In this document: one piece after another, positions 1 to 9,130 of the stretch | Layout of the letters: the number at the start of each line of letters is the position of its first letter | How positions within the stretch are numbered: position 1 is the first letter of the stretch | Assembly (NCBI GenBank): GCA_028564675.1 | Contig: JAOVVO010000020.1 | Span: 226,857 to 290,856 of the forward strand | Reading direction: 5' to 3' | DNA: 64,000 nucleotides | DNA from: Onchocerca lupi | Lineage: Eukaryota; Nematoda; Chromadorea; Rhabditida; Onchocercidae | Notes under the pieces: generated by a model | Databases searched by the model: none | What the model saw: only the letters and a program-made list of their open reading frames with translations | Told to the model about the DNA's origin: nothing | Translations under genes and position numbers: made by a program

Positions 1-1067
1 TAAAACTGTGCTAAATCCAATAATTCGTTCAGGTAGCTTGCTCTTTTTTTTAATTCCGTTAGCCCATGTAGTAAATAGTTCTTTTTTTTATCGTTTAGAG
101 TATTTTCTCTAAGTATTAGAGTCAGAATGTCTTTATTGCTCATGTTATTAATATAGTGATTATTTAAATGCTCCAGCTTTTTAAAATCGAGGCGTGCAGG
201 TGAGCGACCAATGTTTTCTAAGTTGAACCACTCTACTGCCTGCTTACTACTGATAATCTCATCGTTTCCATGACTCCAGCCAAGTCTTAGTAAGTAGTTA
301 CGCATTGCCTCTGGTAATATTCCCATTTTTTTATAATCGCAAATACTTGTTGCACCGTGCCTTTTAGATAGCTTATTTCCATTCTCCTGGTGAATCAGCG
401 GTACATGTGCAAAGCGTGGGATATCAAAATCAAGAGCTTGATATACCAGTACTTGTTTAAAAGTATTAGTAAGATGATCAGAACCACGTATTATATCAGT
501 TATTCCAGTATCATGATCATCAATTACCACGGCAAAAATATACGTTGGAGTGTTGTCAGAACGTAAAATTACTATGTCATCAAGTTGGCTGCTATTTACT
601 TTAATTTGACCGTATATTTTATCGTTAACAATGATATCTTGTGAATCTGGGACTTTAAATCGAACAACAGGCTTTACATTTGATATTACATTGAAGCATC
701 TATGCTTATATATCTTTCCTTCTTTTCTTGCTTTTGCTTTCTTTTCTGTAACTTTATTCTCAGGACAATAGCAATAATACGCCTTATCTCTTTTGACTAA
801 AAGGTTTGCAACTTCAATATGCCTCTCTGTTCTTTTTGATTGGTATATTATTTCTTCATCATAATTTACATCAAGCCATTTTAGTCCGTCTATTATTGCG
901 TTAATTGCCCCTTGTGTTGATCGTTTTTTGTCAGTGTCCTCAATCCTTAGCAAAAACCTACCACCATGATGTTTTGCGTAAAGCCAATTGAATAAAGCAG
1001 TGCGTGCTCCACCAATGTGTAAAAAACCTGTTGGAGATGGAGCAAATCTAGTGACTATGCTTGGCAT
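1..1067 (-). CDS. gltX: glutamyl-tRNA synthetase, 3' end outside window
   Basis: Class I aminoacyl-tRNA synthetase that charges tRNA-Glu in the cytosol. Translating the minus strand from ATG at 1067 gives MPSIVTRFAPSPTGFLHIGG, the classic GltX start with the HIGH-type motif (HIGG). About 355 codons follow without a stop to the window edge. The KMSKS-type loop appears as KLSKRHG at about residue 240. The C-terminal anticodon-binding part is cut off by the window. Many alpha-proteobacteria carry two gltX paralogues, one of which may charge a non-cognate tRNA; which one this is cannot be decided here. No in-frame ATG lies just upstream of this start. Identity is certain from motifs; the 3' boundary is unknown. 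Confidence 0.95.
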   Translation of the reverse strand, partial: MPSIVTRFAPSPTGFLHIGGARTALFNWLYAKHHGGRFLLRIEDTDKKRSTQGAINAIIDGLKWLDVNYDEEIIYQSKRTERHIEVANLLVKRDKAYYCYCPENKVTEKKAKARKEGKIYKHRCFNVISNVKPVVRFKVPDSQDIIVNDKIYGQIKVNSSQLDDIVILRSDNTPTYIFAVVIDDHDTGITDIIRGSDHLTNTFKQVLVYQALDFDIPRFAHVPLIHQENGNKLSKRHGATSICDYKKMGILPEAMRNYLLRLGWSHGNDEIISSKQAVEWFNLENIGRSPARLDFKKLEHLNNHYINNMSNKDILTLILRENTLNDKKKNYLLHGLTELKKRASYLNELLDLAQF

Positions 1068-1197
1068 ATTTGCTGTTACGGTAGTATGAATAATTATAGC
1101 TGAAATTTATGCTTATAACAATTTAGAATTTATTTATTTCGAAAGATAAGGTTATATTTTTTATAAATTATGATATATAACTTAATATTTATTAAAT

Positions 1198-1710
1198 ATG
1201 AAAGGGTATGTTATGGTTCAACTAATGACTTATTGACTTACAGCTGTAAAGAAAGGAGATAAAGGTAAATTTGTCAAAATTTATAAAGAGAATGTTGTTT
1301 ATGTAGCTTAAGCATAAGCTTGATGAAAATAGTAATCTATTTTTAAATATAGCGAATAAATGACAGAATCCTATTAACCTACTCAAAGAGGTTGTCGAAG
1401 ACTTAGAAAAAAGGGCTAAGAATAAAGTTTAAAAGTCAGAGGAAGCTAAAAATTAAGAGGAAGTGGAAAAAAATTAAAGATGGAGTATATTAAGAATATA
1501 TACAAAAAGAGATAAAGGTTATATCAAGGAATAATTGGAGAGTGGTGTAGCACCTATTTATTTCCTAGGTATTGCAAAACGGAAGGAAATTAAATAGGTT
1601 ACAAGCGTAAAGAGCGTGCATTATTGCCTTGTATTTGTTCTTATACTTTTTATTTTTTCGTTCTCAATATTTTGTACTAGCCTAAGTAGCTACAATAGTT
1701 TCTGAATGAT
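1198..1710 (+). pseudogene. decayed gene of unknown function
   Basis: The spacer between gltX and pccA reads as a protein broken by stops and one frame change. From ATG 1198 one frame gives about 36 codons with a single TGA. From about 1292 the next frame carries helix-like, charged sequence (for example NPINLLKEVVEDLEKRAKNK) broken by several TAA/TAG/TGA codons, and ends near 1700 in a hydrophobic stretch that looks like a C-terminal membrane segment. Stops are frequent but the residue composition between them is protein-like. I do not recognise the family. It could also be several unrelated fragments. Confidence 0.4.
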
Positions 1711-1797
1711 CTATATGTCTATGATGTAAGGTTGGAGTTTATTTGTAGCAGTGACATAGAAATTTGCTTTCTCAATTTAAGAAAGTAGACTTATGCA

Positions 1798-4083
1798 ATG
1801 ACGGAAAGAAAGTACTGTAAAATTTTAATAGCAAACAGGGGGGAGATTGCTTGTAGGATCATCAGAACTGCCCATAGAGTAGGTATATCTTGTGTGTGCG
1901 TGTATTCAGATGCAGATATAAATTCTGTACATGTAAGACAAGCAGATGAGTCGAGATATATTGGTCCTTCTCCTTCTTATCTAAGTTATTTAAACATTGA
2001 AAAGATATGTGAAGTAGCAGTTGAAACAGGTGTACAGGCAGTTCATCCTGGTTATGGCTTTTTGGCAGAAAACCCAGATTTTCCACGTGCTTTGCAAAAA
2101 TACAATATAGATTTTATTGGTCCAAGTGCAGAAACAATAGAAGTGATAGCTAATAAAATGACAGCAAAGGAGGCAGCAAAGAGGGCTGGGGTCAATGCAG
2201 TACCAGGATATATAGGTAAGATCAATGATGTTGCTCATGCAGCTAGTGTTGCTGAGGAAATTGGATTTCCCGTTATACTGAAAGCTGCTTTAGGTGGTGG
2301 CGGTAAAGGCATGCGAGTTGTAAGCTCCAAAAAGGAAATTGAATTAGCATTTATATCAGCAACAAACGAAGCAGAAAAAAGTTTTAAAGATAGGAGTATC
2401 TTTATAGAGAAGTATATAGAGTTATCACGGCACATTGAAATACAGATTATAGCAGATAAATATGGAAATGTGGTGTGTCTTGGGGAAAGGGAGTGCTCAG
2501 TACAAAGAAATAATCAGAAAATAGTAGAAGAAACTCCAAGCCCGTTCATCAGTGAGAGGGTAAGGCAAAGAATGTATGTCCAATGTGTTTCTTTAGCAAA
2601 GGAAGTTGGTTATTTTTCAGCAGGTACTATTGAGTTTGTTGTAGATAAGAATCAAAATTTCTATTTTCTTGAGGTAAATACTAGGTTACAAGTCGAACAT
2701 CCAGTAACAGAGTTTGTAACAGGAATAGACATAGTGGAAGAAATGATTAGAACTTCTTGTGGGGAAAAATTGAGGTTCAGTCAAGATGATATTAAACTTA
2801 CTGGGTCTGCAATAGAGAGCAGAATTTGTGCCGAAGATCCGTCAAAAAAATTTTTTCCTTCTAGTGGAAGGATAAGGTATTACAATAAACCGGATGAAAA
2901 TTTTTCTACACAATTCCCTATTATTCCGGTATCAAGCACTGCGATCAAGGAAAAAAACGATTGGATTTCAGTATCATGCGCTGGAGTGACACTAGGTGGT
3001 GTTGTTAACCTTTCATCAAAGCAATTGCTGTGCAAGGAATCTAACAACTATATAAGGATAGATGATGGAGTTGCTGCAGGTTCAGAAGTTAGCATGTTCT
3101 ATGATTCAATGATCACGAAGGTGATAACGTATGGAAAAGATAGAATAGAGGCAATCGGCAGAATGCAAAAAGCGTTGTCTGAGTGTTATATAGAAGGAGT
3201 AACAAATAATATAGAATTTTTGGAGTCCATCTTTCATCATCCAAAATTTATTGCAGCGAAACTCCATACTAGGTTTATCCCAGAGCATTATCCAAATGGT
3301 TTTCACGGTGACTTTGTTACAGAAGAATATATTAAGGTGTTTATTTTTGCTGTACTGTATGTTCATTTGGAAGATGAGGAAAAGTGCTATTATAAAGCAG
3401 TAAATGAAACATCTTTAATGTCATTCCAGCGTATGATACTAGAATCTAGAAAAGGAGAAGAGTTGCTCCCAGTGTCATTTACTCAGATGACACCTTGTGG
3501 TGTTAGAATGACACTTAGTAATATTGGGGGAATATCTAATAATGTTGGAACTACAGGCAGCCATGCAAGAGATTTATTCATAGTGAGAATAAATAACAAC
3601 GAGTACTCCATAAATGCAAAGTATCAAAATAATGTGTTAACAACAGTATATAATCACAATACATACTCTATAATAGGTAAGTGGAAGTTAAGTTATAGGT
3701 TACTGTCTATCACAATTAATGATGATACCATTATAACACTTAAGGTAGAGAAACAAGGTAGTAGATATTTTGTAAGACATGCTGGAATGCAAGCTGAATG
3801 TTATGTGTTTAAACCTCATATAGCTAGATTGAGTAAGTTTATGCTAAATAATGAAACAGAAAGAGTTGCAGTAAGTGCTGTAAAATCTCCAATATCTGGT
3901 TTATTAGTTAAATTACACGTAAATGTTGGAGATCAGGTAGGAGTGGGGCAACCTTTATTTGTTGTGGAAGCAATGAAAATGGAAAATATTATATGTGCTG
4001 AATCAGAAATGGTAATAAAAAATATTCCCGTTCAAGAAGGAAAAAATGTACAAGTTGGTGATGTGGTTTGCTTCCTTAAATAG
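1798..4083 (+). CDS. pccA: propionyl-CoA carboxylase alpha subunit (biotin carboxylase + biotin carrier)
   Basis: ATP-dependent biotin carboxylation and biotin carrier subunit of propionyl-CoA carboxylase, which converts propionyl-CoA to methylmalonyl-CoA in the cytosol. Residues 1 to about 460 form the biotin carboxylase: ILIANRGEIACRI near residue 9, the ATP-grasp glycine loop GGGGKGMR near 165, and EVNTRLQVEHPVTE near 292. The C-terminal biotinyl domain carries EAMKM with the biotinylated Lys at about 727, 35 residues from the end. At 761 aa it is longer than usual because residues about 378-412 are an in-frame palindromic-element insertion (separate entry). The start is ATG at 1798. It converges with ctaA and their 3' ends overlap by about 50 bases. 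The partner pccB is not in this window. Confidence 0.93.
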   Translation: MTERKYCKILIANRGEIACRIIRTAHRVGISCVCVYSDADINSVHVRQADESRYIGPSPSYLSYLNIEKICEVAVETGVQAVHPGYGFLAENPDFPRALQKYNIDFIGPSAETIEVIANKMTAKEAAKRAGVNAVPGYIGKINDVAHAASVAEEIGFPVILKAALGGGGKGMRVVSSKKEIELAFISATNEAEKSFKDRSIFIEKYIELSRHIEIQIIADKYGNVVCLGERECSVQRNNQKIVEETPSPFISERVRQRMYVQCVSLAKEVGYFSAGTIEFVVDKNQNFYFLEVNTRLQVEHPVTEFVTGIDIVEEMIRTSCGEKLRFSQDDIKLTGSAIESRICAEDPSKKFFPSSGRIRYYNKPDENFSTQFPIIPVSSTAIKEKNDWISVSCAGVTLGGVVNLSSKQLLCKESNNYIRIDDGVAAGSEVSMFYDSMITKVITYGKDRIEAIGRMQKALSECYIEGVTNNIEFLESIFHHPKFIAAKLHTRFIPEHYPNGFHGDFVTEEYIKVFIFAVLYVHLEDEEKCYYKAVNETSLMSFQRMILESRKGEELLPVSFTQMTPCGVRMTLSNIGGISNNVGTTGSHARDLFIVRINNNEYSINAKYQNNVLTTVYNHNTYSIIGKWKLSYRLLSITINDDTIITLKVEKQGSRYFVRHAGMQAECYVFKPHIARLSKFMLNNETERVAVSAVKSPISGLLVKLHVNVGDQVGVGQPLFVVEAMKMENIICAESEMVIKNIPVQEGKNVQVGDVVCFLK
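2921..3000 (+). repeat. Wolbachia-type palindromic element inside pccA
   Basis: Two imperfect inverted arms, about 2921-2946 and 2959-2992, surround a short A-rich loop. Read in the pccA frame they give IIPVSSTAIKEKND and WISVSCAGVTLGG, which interrupt the biotin carboxylase C-terminal region between YNKPDE and the conserved RIDDGV stretch. The left arm (attcc....tcaagcact...atc) matches the copy at 53085-53120, so this is a dispersed repeat, not a local palindrome. Elements of this type in coding genes are established for Rickettsia (RPE) and Wolbachia (WPE). Confidence 0.7.
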
Positions 4084-5306
4084 CAGAAAAAATATAAACC
4101 TGATCCGAACAAGATAAACGAAAATATTTGATGGGTTACAGCAACGGCTATTGGTATGTGAAACAACAAAGTAACTATCCCTAAAATCATCTGAATGATA
4201 ACGGAGAATAGTATAATATATACCGATTTTACACTAGTATTTTTTATTGTAAGTATTATTGTCAGAACTAATATTAGCAATGCTAATGCTCGGTGTATAA
4301 ATTGTACTGTTGCTCTATTTTCAAAGATATTCAGCCATGTAGGCTGCAAGGAAAGTAAATCTTCTGGAACGATTTGTCCATCCATTAATGGAAAAGTATT
4401 GTAAATTAAACCAGCATTTAATCCTGCAACGAAAACGCCAAAGATTATTTGTATAGTAACTAGAGTCAGAATAAGTATTGTGTGATATATACTATGACTA
4501 GTAAACTGGGATTCTGTTATCCTAGTATATAATAACATATAACCGTACGGGTACTTGCTTTTAAAGGTAAATTGTACAGCAAATGGTGTTGTTATTCCAG
4601 TACTCGGCGCTAGAGTCCAGTTTTTACTATATGGCCGCTTGACATGTTTGTTTAAGGTTAAGTTTTCTGGATCCCAGTGTTTAGGCACTGAGATGATACC
4701 TTTCTTAGTGAAAATTACTCTTACATTATAATGTTTGTATAGTTGTGTGCGTAACATTGGGATCCATATTTGGTAATCAAAAAATTGATATAATAGTAAT
4801 GCAAAAATAATCAATGCTAACAACAAGTGAAGTGCAAGCCTGTAATGACTGACACGAGGTTCAGATACTAGCCCACTTTTGACCATGTACCAACCAGCAA
4901 GAGCTTGTAATATTCCAAACAATAGTGCTGTAGATAGCCTTATTGCTGCCTTTTTAGATATTCTCTTTTTCAGCAGAAAATATATAAATGGTAGAATAAA
5001 AGTTAAACCTGTTAGCCTTGCAACTAATCTATGTATATATTCTATTAGATATAAAGTACGAAACTCCTCCATACTGATACCGTAGTTAAACATTTTATAT
5101 TCAGGTGTAGTTTCATATTTTGATTTTTCTTGTAGCCAATCTTGTTCACTCAATGGTGGTAATGTTCCAGAAAATGGTTTCCATTCTGTGATTGATAATC
5201 CTGCTTTTGAGAGTCTTGTAATTCCACCAATTCCTACCATGATGATCACCATGATAGAGCAGAGGAAGAGCCAAATGACTACAGATTTTGATTGCTTTTG
5301 TTCCAT
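4032..5306 (-). CDS. ctaA: heme A synthase (CtaA/COX15 family)
   Basis: Polytopic inner-membrane enzyme that converts heme O to heme A for cytochrome oxidase. The N-terminal GGITRLSKAGLSITEWKP motif and the conserved membrane histidines (EYIHRL, SHYRLALHLL, QFIHRALALL, AVTHQIFSF) identify the COX15/CtaA family. The frame is open from a GTG at 5333, but the ATG at 5306 (MEQKQSKS) is the more likely start, giving 424 aa. Relatives are about 340-360 aa; the excess lies between two membrane helices at about residues 185-265 and contains a palindromic element. The last 50 bases overlap the pccA 3' end on the other strand. Confidence 0.92.
   Translation of the reverse strand: MEQKQSKSVVIWLFLCSIMVIIMVGIGGITRLSKAGLSITEWKPFSGTLPPLSEQDWLQEKSKYETTPEYKMFNYGISMEEFRTLYLIEYIHRLVARLTGLTFILPFIYFLLKKRISKKAAIRLSTALLFGILQALAGWYMVKSGLVSEPRVSHYRLALHLLLALIIFALLLYQFFDYQIWIPMLRTQLYKHYNVRVIFTKKGIISVPKHWDPENLTLNKHVKRPYSKNWTLAPSTGITTPFAVQFTFKSKYPYGYMLLYTRITESQFTSHSIYHTILILTLVTIQIIFGVFVAGLNAGLIYNTFPLMDGQIVPEDLLSLQPTWLNIFENRATVQFIHRALALLILVLTIILTIKNTSVKSVYIILFSVIIQMILGIVTLLFHIPIAVAVTHQIFSFILFGSGLYFFCYLRKQTTSPTCTFFPS
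4588..4703. repeat. Wolbachia-type palindromic element inside ctaA
   Basis: Inverted arms 4591-4620 and 4667-4700 pair imperfectly: the reverse complement of the first, CTGGACTCTAGCGCCGAGTA..., matches CTGGATCCCAGTGTTTAGGC.... The central about 45 bases are AT-rich. On the plus strand the arms read as the WPE signatures VIPVLGARVQ and GSQCLGTEMIP. On the ctaA strand they add about 38 residues (from KKGIISVPKHWDPENL to LAPSTGITTPF) at residues 201-240 without breaking the frame. Confidence 0.75.
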
Positions 5307-6762
5307 TGCTGAGGATGAATAATTGGTTCCCACAAAGCGAGAAAAGCTATAATACTACTATGTATCTGACTGTAAGTAGGAGAAAATATTGATATTGTAT
5401 AAAAATATAAAGGCACCTTTTGCTGATTGATAGTTCTTATTAAAAGAGTCAAGTTAGTCATGTATTCTATTATAGAATAATACAAAAATAATTCATGTAA
5501 AATGCGAGTTAATATTAATGAAAGTAATAAAGATGGGTAGTGATAAGTATAAAAATTGCAGAACCAATGAAGGGGTTCAATAGCAAAATTACTTTAGATT
5601 CAGCGCATTTGTTAAGTGGCTTGATGTTTTTTTAATAGATAATGTCAATTTGCACATAACATTTGATCTAGCATGCTCTTTTCTTTAATCCAAATAAGTA
5701 TAATGGTTAGTAATTTTTCTAATATCTCCGAATCAATAATTATAGCTCTATACCCCATTTGTTAAGTCAGCATCTTCAGTGACATTATAAATATTGCAGA
5801 AAAGGGCTTTTCTTAAAATTCCACTTAGGAATGACTACTGCTAACACCTAGGTGGTGATATGTTCATTTTTTCAAATCCAGGCAATAAATAAAGATTTTA
5901 TAAGGAAAGTGTAACTATAATTGTAATTGTTTAGACTTACCTACACACAGGCTAACTTGTCCGCCTTTGTTAAGTTCAATTGGTGCTTTTTTGAACTGCA
6001 GCGGATCTAGCTTGTTACTCGAATCATATATTGCCGCGCACTTTTTTCTTAGCAAAGTTCATGTCATGATTGCATGACTTAGCTTTTGTTTTAGGCAAAG
6101 AATGAAACACTTTTATTACTTTAAAGTATTACGATAAAGTATATTCTTCTATAGTTGTAAGTATTTTCTGATTGTATTTTTCTATCAAAAACTTCACATC
6201 TAATTTTGATTCTGAATAATCTAAACTTTTAATGCTTTTTAGGGAAACCTTTTTCATTTAACTTATTATAATTTATTTTTTGGTTAAGAGTCACTATAGG
6301 TTAAAAAATATAGTTATAAATTAAAATAAATAGTTAGAACATCTGAATCTAAATGAAAGCATCAAAGTAAAGTATATGTACTTTGCTGTCGGAATTAAAA
6401 TTGAATTCGTAAAAAAAAAGCGAGAAATATCTTACTTAGTTTGATGCTCTTGGATAAGAAATTAGGGTTCTTATACTATAAATAGTTATTTGCAAATTCT
6501 GAAATATTAAAGGTTTGGGTTAAGAGAGTCTAAAACCTGTCTACTACCTACCTTTATCAATACGCAGTTATCATCATAGTAACCCTTGATCCAATGGTTA
6601 TTATCTTAACTTGTATTTTTAATCATAGAAAAAAAGTAGTATTATTTAATTCTTACCAAGGAAATGTATTTTTTTATAATAAAAAAGCTTTTTTTGTTCT
6701 TTATGTAAACTGAAATTGAGCTTAAATTTTCTATATCACTGGCAGAAAATTGCTGACTAAAC
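5307..6762. other. 1.4 kb spacer with gene remains on the minus strand
   Basis: No intact gene. On the minus strand between about 6080 and 5640 there are short protein-like stretches in shifting frames. The best is about 6026-5937, about 30 open codons containing KLDPLQFKKAPIELNKGGQV, entered by a frame change in a run of A. A second, at about 5750-5650, includes IIIDSEILEKLLTIILIW. These look like one decayed gene whose family I cannot name. The rest of the spacer shows nothing I can interpret. Confidence 0.35.
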
Positions 6763-7239
6763 CTAATGTAATTTTTTGTTTAAATCGCGTGAAAGTGAAG
6801 ATATGATCTCACTACTGCGCTTGTTATCCTGATGTACTTGTATTATTTTTTTTACGGCATCAGCTGCTATATTTGCTGTACTAGCTTGTAGATCTCCAAT
6901 AGCTTTTTCAACTTGGTCAGTGACTTTCTTCAAGTGGAATCGAGCATTCTCATTCAACGTCTGATCTAGTTGTTGTCTATTATACTTAATGATTCTGTTA
7001 GCTTTATCGAGCGCTTCATTTATTGTTTTATTAACCTCTGCATCTAATTTTTTGTATTTTTCAGAAGACTTTTTATAGTATTCTAACATATCTCTTTTGA
7101 ATTTTTCAACTTCTTCATTTGTAAACTTGCTCTTGTCACGTTCTCTGTTAAGGATACTTTTTATTAATTTCTTTAATAATTTATATGAAAAGGTAAAACC
7201 TACCAAGAAAGCAAGACCGATGATCATTGATGTAGACAT
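6763..7239 (-). CDS. atpF: F0F1 ATP synthase subunit b
   Basis: Peripheral-stalk subunit b of ATP synthase: one N-terminal membrane anchor (about residues 1-20, MIIGLAFLVGFTFSYKLL) followed by a long charged helix to residue 158 that would form the stator coiled coil in the cytosol. Start ATG 7239 is preceded by AGAGG about 6 bases upstream. It is the last gene of the minus-strand atpB-atpE-b'-b cluster, 8 bases after the b' gene. Sequence conservation in this subunit is weak, so the call rests on topology plus position. The delta-alpha-gamma-beta-epsilon genes are not adjacent, as is usual in Rickettsiales. Confidence 0.88.
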   Translation of the reverse strand: MSTSMIIGLAFLVGFTFSYKLLKKLIKSILNRERDKSKFTNEEVEKFKRDMLEYYKKSSEKYKKLDAEVNKTINEALDKANRIIKYNRQQLDQTLNENARFHLKKVTDQVEKAIGDLQASTANIAADAVKKIIQVHQDNKRSSEIISSLSRDLNKKLH

Positions 7240-7247
7240 AAAAACCT

Positions 7248-7727
7248 CTAAAATTCTTTGAATATCAAGTTAGCAACAAATTCTTCTTCAATTTCAGAAT
7301 TAGTTAACTTCTTGTAGTAAATTAAAGCGATACCGATAGCTGTTTGCTTTAATTCATCGATATATTCAGATTTAAATTTTACTACTTTTTCTTCAACAAA
7401 CTTGTTCATTTTTTTATCTTCCTCTTCTATTATATTTTTTACGCTTACTCTCATTTCTTCTACTTGAACAAGTGCATTGCTCACGACCTTTTTTGCTTGT
7501 GTTCTAGCTTTGTTTAAAGCTAAGTTGTACCTAATAACCTGGTTTTCTATAAGTTTTAAAAGATGAACAGAACTATTAAAAGAATCCAACACTTTCTTGT
7601 TTCTGATGTTTATTATTTCATCTAACTTTGGTAAAAATAAGCAACGTACTATAAAAAAAAGCGAAGAGAAAAAAATTAAAAACCAAAAAACTTGAGAAAA
7701 GAAAGTTGAAACGTCAAGTTGCGGCAT
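7248..7727 (-). CDS. F0F1 ATP synthase subunit b'
   Basis: Second stator subunit (b', called AtpX, AtpG or AtpF2 in alpha-proteobacteria). It begins MPQLDVSTFFSQVFWFLIFF, the typical b' entry into its single membrane helix (about residues 8-28), followed by a long charged helix to residue 159. The frame opens at a TTG (7736) that would overlap atpE by 8 bases. The ATG at 7727 starts 1 base after the atpE stop and fits the family start, so I use it. Neither start has a clear ribosome binding site, so translation is probably coupled to atpE. Confidence 0.9.
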   Translation of the reverse strand: MPQLDVSTFFSQVFWFLIFFSSLFFIVRCLFLPKLDEIINIRNKKVLDSFNSSVHLLKLIENQVIRYNLALNKARTQAKKVVSNALVQVEEMRVSVKNIIEEEDKKMNKFVEEKVVKFKSEYIDELKQTAIGIALIYYKKLTNSEIEEEFVANLIFKEF

Positions 7728-7728
7728 A

Positions 7729-7956
7729 TTAGACAACGAATATTAATAGCAATGCAAGTAGAAATGCAAATAACCCCATTGCTTCAACTAAAGCTGCTCC
7801 TGTATAGACGTATTTTTTCATCTTGTCTTCTGACTCAGGGTTTCTCGCGAGTCCACTTAACATAGTAGAAAATATATTTGCTACGCCAGTACCAGCTCCG
7901 AGCATGCCAAGTACACTTAACCCGATTGCTATAAACTTTAAAGCTACTAAATCCAT
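7729..7956 (-). CDS. atpE: F0F1 ATP synthase subunit c
   Basis: Proteolipid that forms the membrane rotor ring of ATP synthase. 75 aa, the usual length, with two membrane hairpin helices, the glycine-rich first helix (GAGTGVANIF, residues 20-29), the polar loop ARNPE (37-41) and the proton-binding carboxylate Glu58 in ALVEAMGLFAF. The start ATG 7956 has AAAGG upstream. A Glu at this site is the common choice. It sits between atpB and the b' gene. Confidence 0.97.
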   Translation of the reverse strand: MDLVALKFIAIGLSVLGMLGAGTGVANIFSTMLSGLARNPESEDKMKKYVYTGAALVEAMGLFAFLLALLLIFVV

Positions 7957-8017
7957 ATATTACCTTTAACCGTTTTCTTGCATGACTAATTGTAAAATGC
8001 TCTAAAGATAAAGTCAA

Positions 8018-8743
8018 TTACTTTACTGCATCTGACAAGTATACACATGTTAAAGAGGTGAATATATAGGCTTGTAAAATTGCAACGAACACTTCAAACC
8101 CTATTAAGGCAATTATAAATAAAAACGGTATAGGAGTTAGAGCTAAATGCATATTCACAATAAACCCTGCTATTACCTTAATAATTGTATGACCTGCAAT
8201 CATATTTGCAGCAAGCCTGATTGATAAACTTATAGGTCTTGAGAGGTAGGCAAATAGCTTAATAAAAACCATCATTAGAGCAAGCCATGATGGAGTACCT
8301 TCTGGTAATAAAATACGTAGAAATTTTATTCCTCTTTCTTTGAATCCAATAACAGTTGTATAAATAAAAACTACTATCGATAAGGTAAAAGTAACTATCA
8401 CATGGCTTGTAACTGTAAAACTGTAGGGAAGAACACCAACTAAATTACACGATAAAGTGAAAATAAATGCTGTGAATATCAATGGAATATGCTTCAATCC
8501 TTTGCTTCCAGTGTTATTTTCTATTATTGAAATGACAAAATCATATATACATTCAACTGCAGCTTGCAGATATCCTGGTATTACTGATTTCTGCCTTACT
8601 CCTAAGAGTAAGAAAAGTGTAATTGATATTATTGAAATCATCATAAAAAGAGATGAGTTGGTAAAACTTATGTCGTACCCGAATAATCTAGGTAACTCTA
8701 TTATTGTATGTATTTTAAATTGTTCTAGCGGATTTGATACCAT
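8018..8743 (-). CDS. atpB: F0F1 ATP synthase subunit a
   Basis: Stator channel subunit that carries protons to and from the c ring. 241 aa with five to six membrane helices. The essential Arg is Arg176 in ISLSIRLAANMIAGH, and the family signature NLVGVLPYSFTVTSH is near residue 100. It is the first gene of the F0 cluster and starts at ATG 8743 behind a sigma70-like promoter at 8778-8806. No atpI is seen upstream. Confidence 0.96.
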   Translation of the reverse strand: MVSNPLEQFKIHTIIELPRLFGYDISFTNSSLFMMISIISITLFLLLGVRQKSVIPGYLQAAVECIYDFVISIIENNTGSKGLKHIPLIFTAFIFTLSCNLVGVLPYSFTVTSHVIVTFTLSIVVFIYTTVIGFKERGIKFLRILLPEGTPSWLALMMVFIKLFAYLSRPISLSIRLAANMIAGHTIIKVIAGFIVNMHLALTPIPFLFIIALIGFEVFVAILQAYIFTSLTCVYLSDAVK

Positions 8744-8777
8744 TTTTATTATAAAGGCTTAAAATATATCAGCAAGT

Positions 8778-8806
8778 AAAATATAAATTCTATAAGATAA
8801 AGTCAA
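8778..8806 (-). promoter_or_regulatory. probable sigma70 promoter of the F0 cluster
   Basis: On the minus strand TTGACT (8806-8801), 17 bases, then TATTTT (8783-8778), about 35 bases upstream of the atpB start. The -35 box matches consensus in 5 of 6 positions with ideal spacing. Confidence 0.55.
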
Positions 8807-8869
8807 GGGTTAAGATGATATATACTTTGTGGTGCAGCCTTTTTTTACTCACTTTATTTTAAACTATAA

Positions 8870-9130
8870 TTCTTGATACTATTTTTGATAGCTTGAGTAT
8901 TTTCTGTATTTTAGATCTAAAGTTGCATTTATAGTAAGGTTATCACTTTTACAATCGAATTCAATTTTATTGATGGATAATCTTTTTGGGAATTATTTTA
9001 ACATAGCTAAAATATGGTAAGCTATACCACTTAGTTTGCGAGGACGGCTATAATCCAGCAAAGATATATGGCATTTCCCGTTGTTGTAGTGTTGATACAT
9101 TCATGAAATGTTTATTGAAGTGGTTAATTA
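8870..9130 (-). pseudogene. short decayed coding remnant
   Basis: In the 960-base spacer upstream of atpB, the minus strand from about 9055 to 8880 reads as nearly open protein with one stop: YSRPRKLSGIAYHILAMLK, then KRLSINKIEFDCKSDNLTIN. A further short stretch in another frame lies upstream to about 9130. The family is not recognised. The rest of the spacer (9130-9670) shows nothing except the tRNA promoter. Confidence 0.35.
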
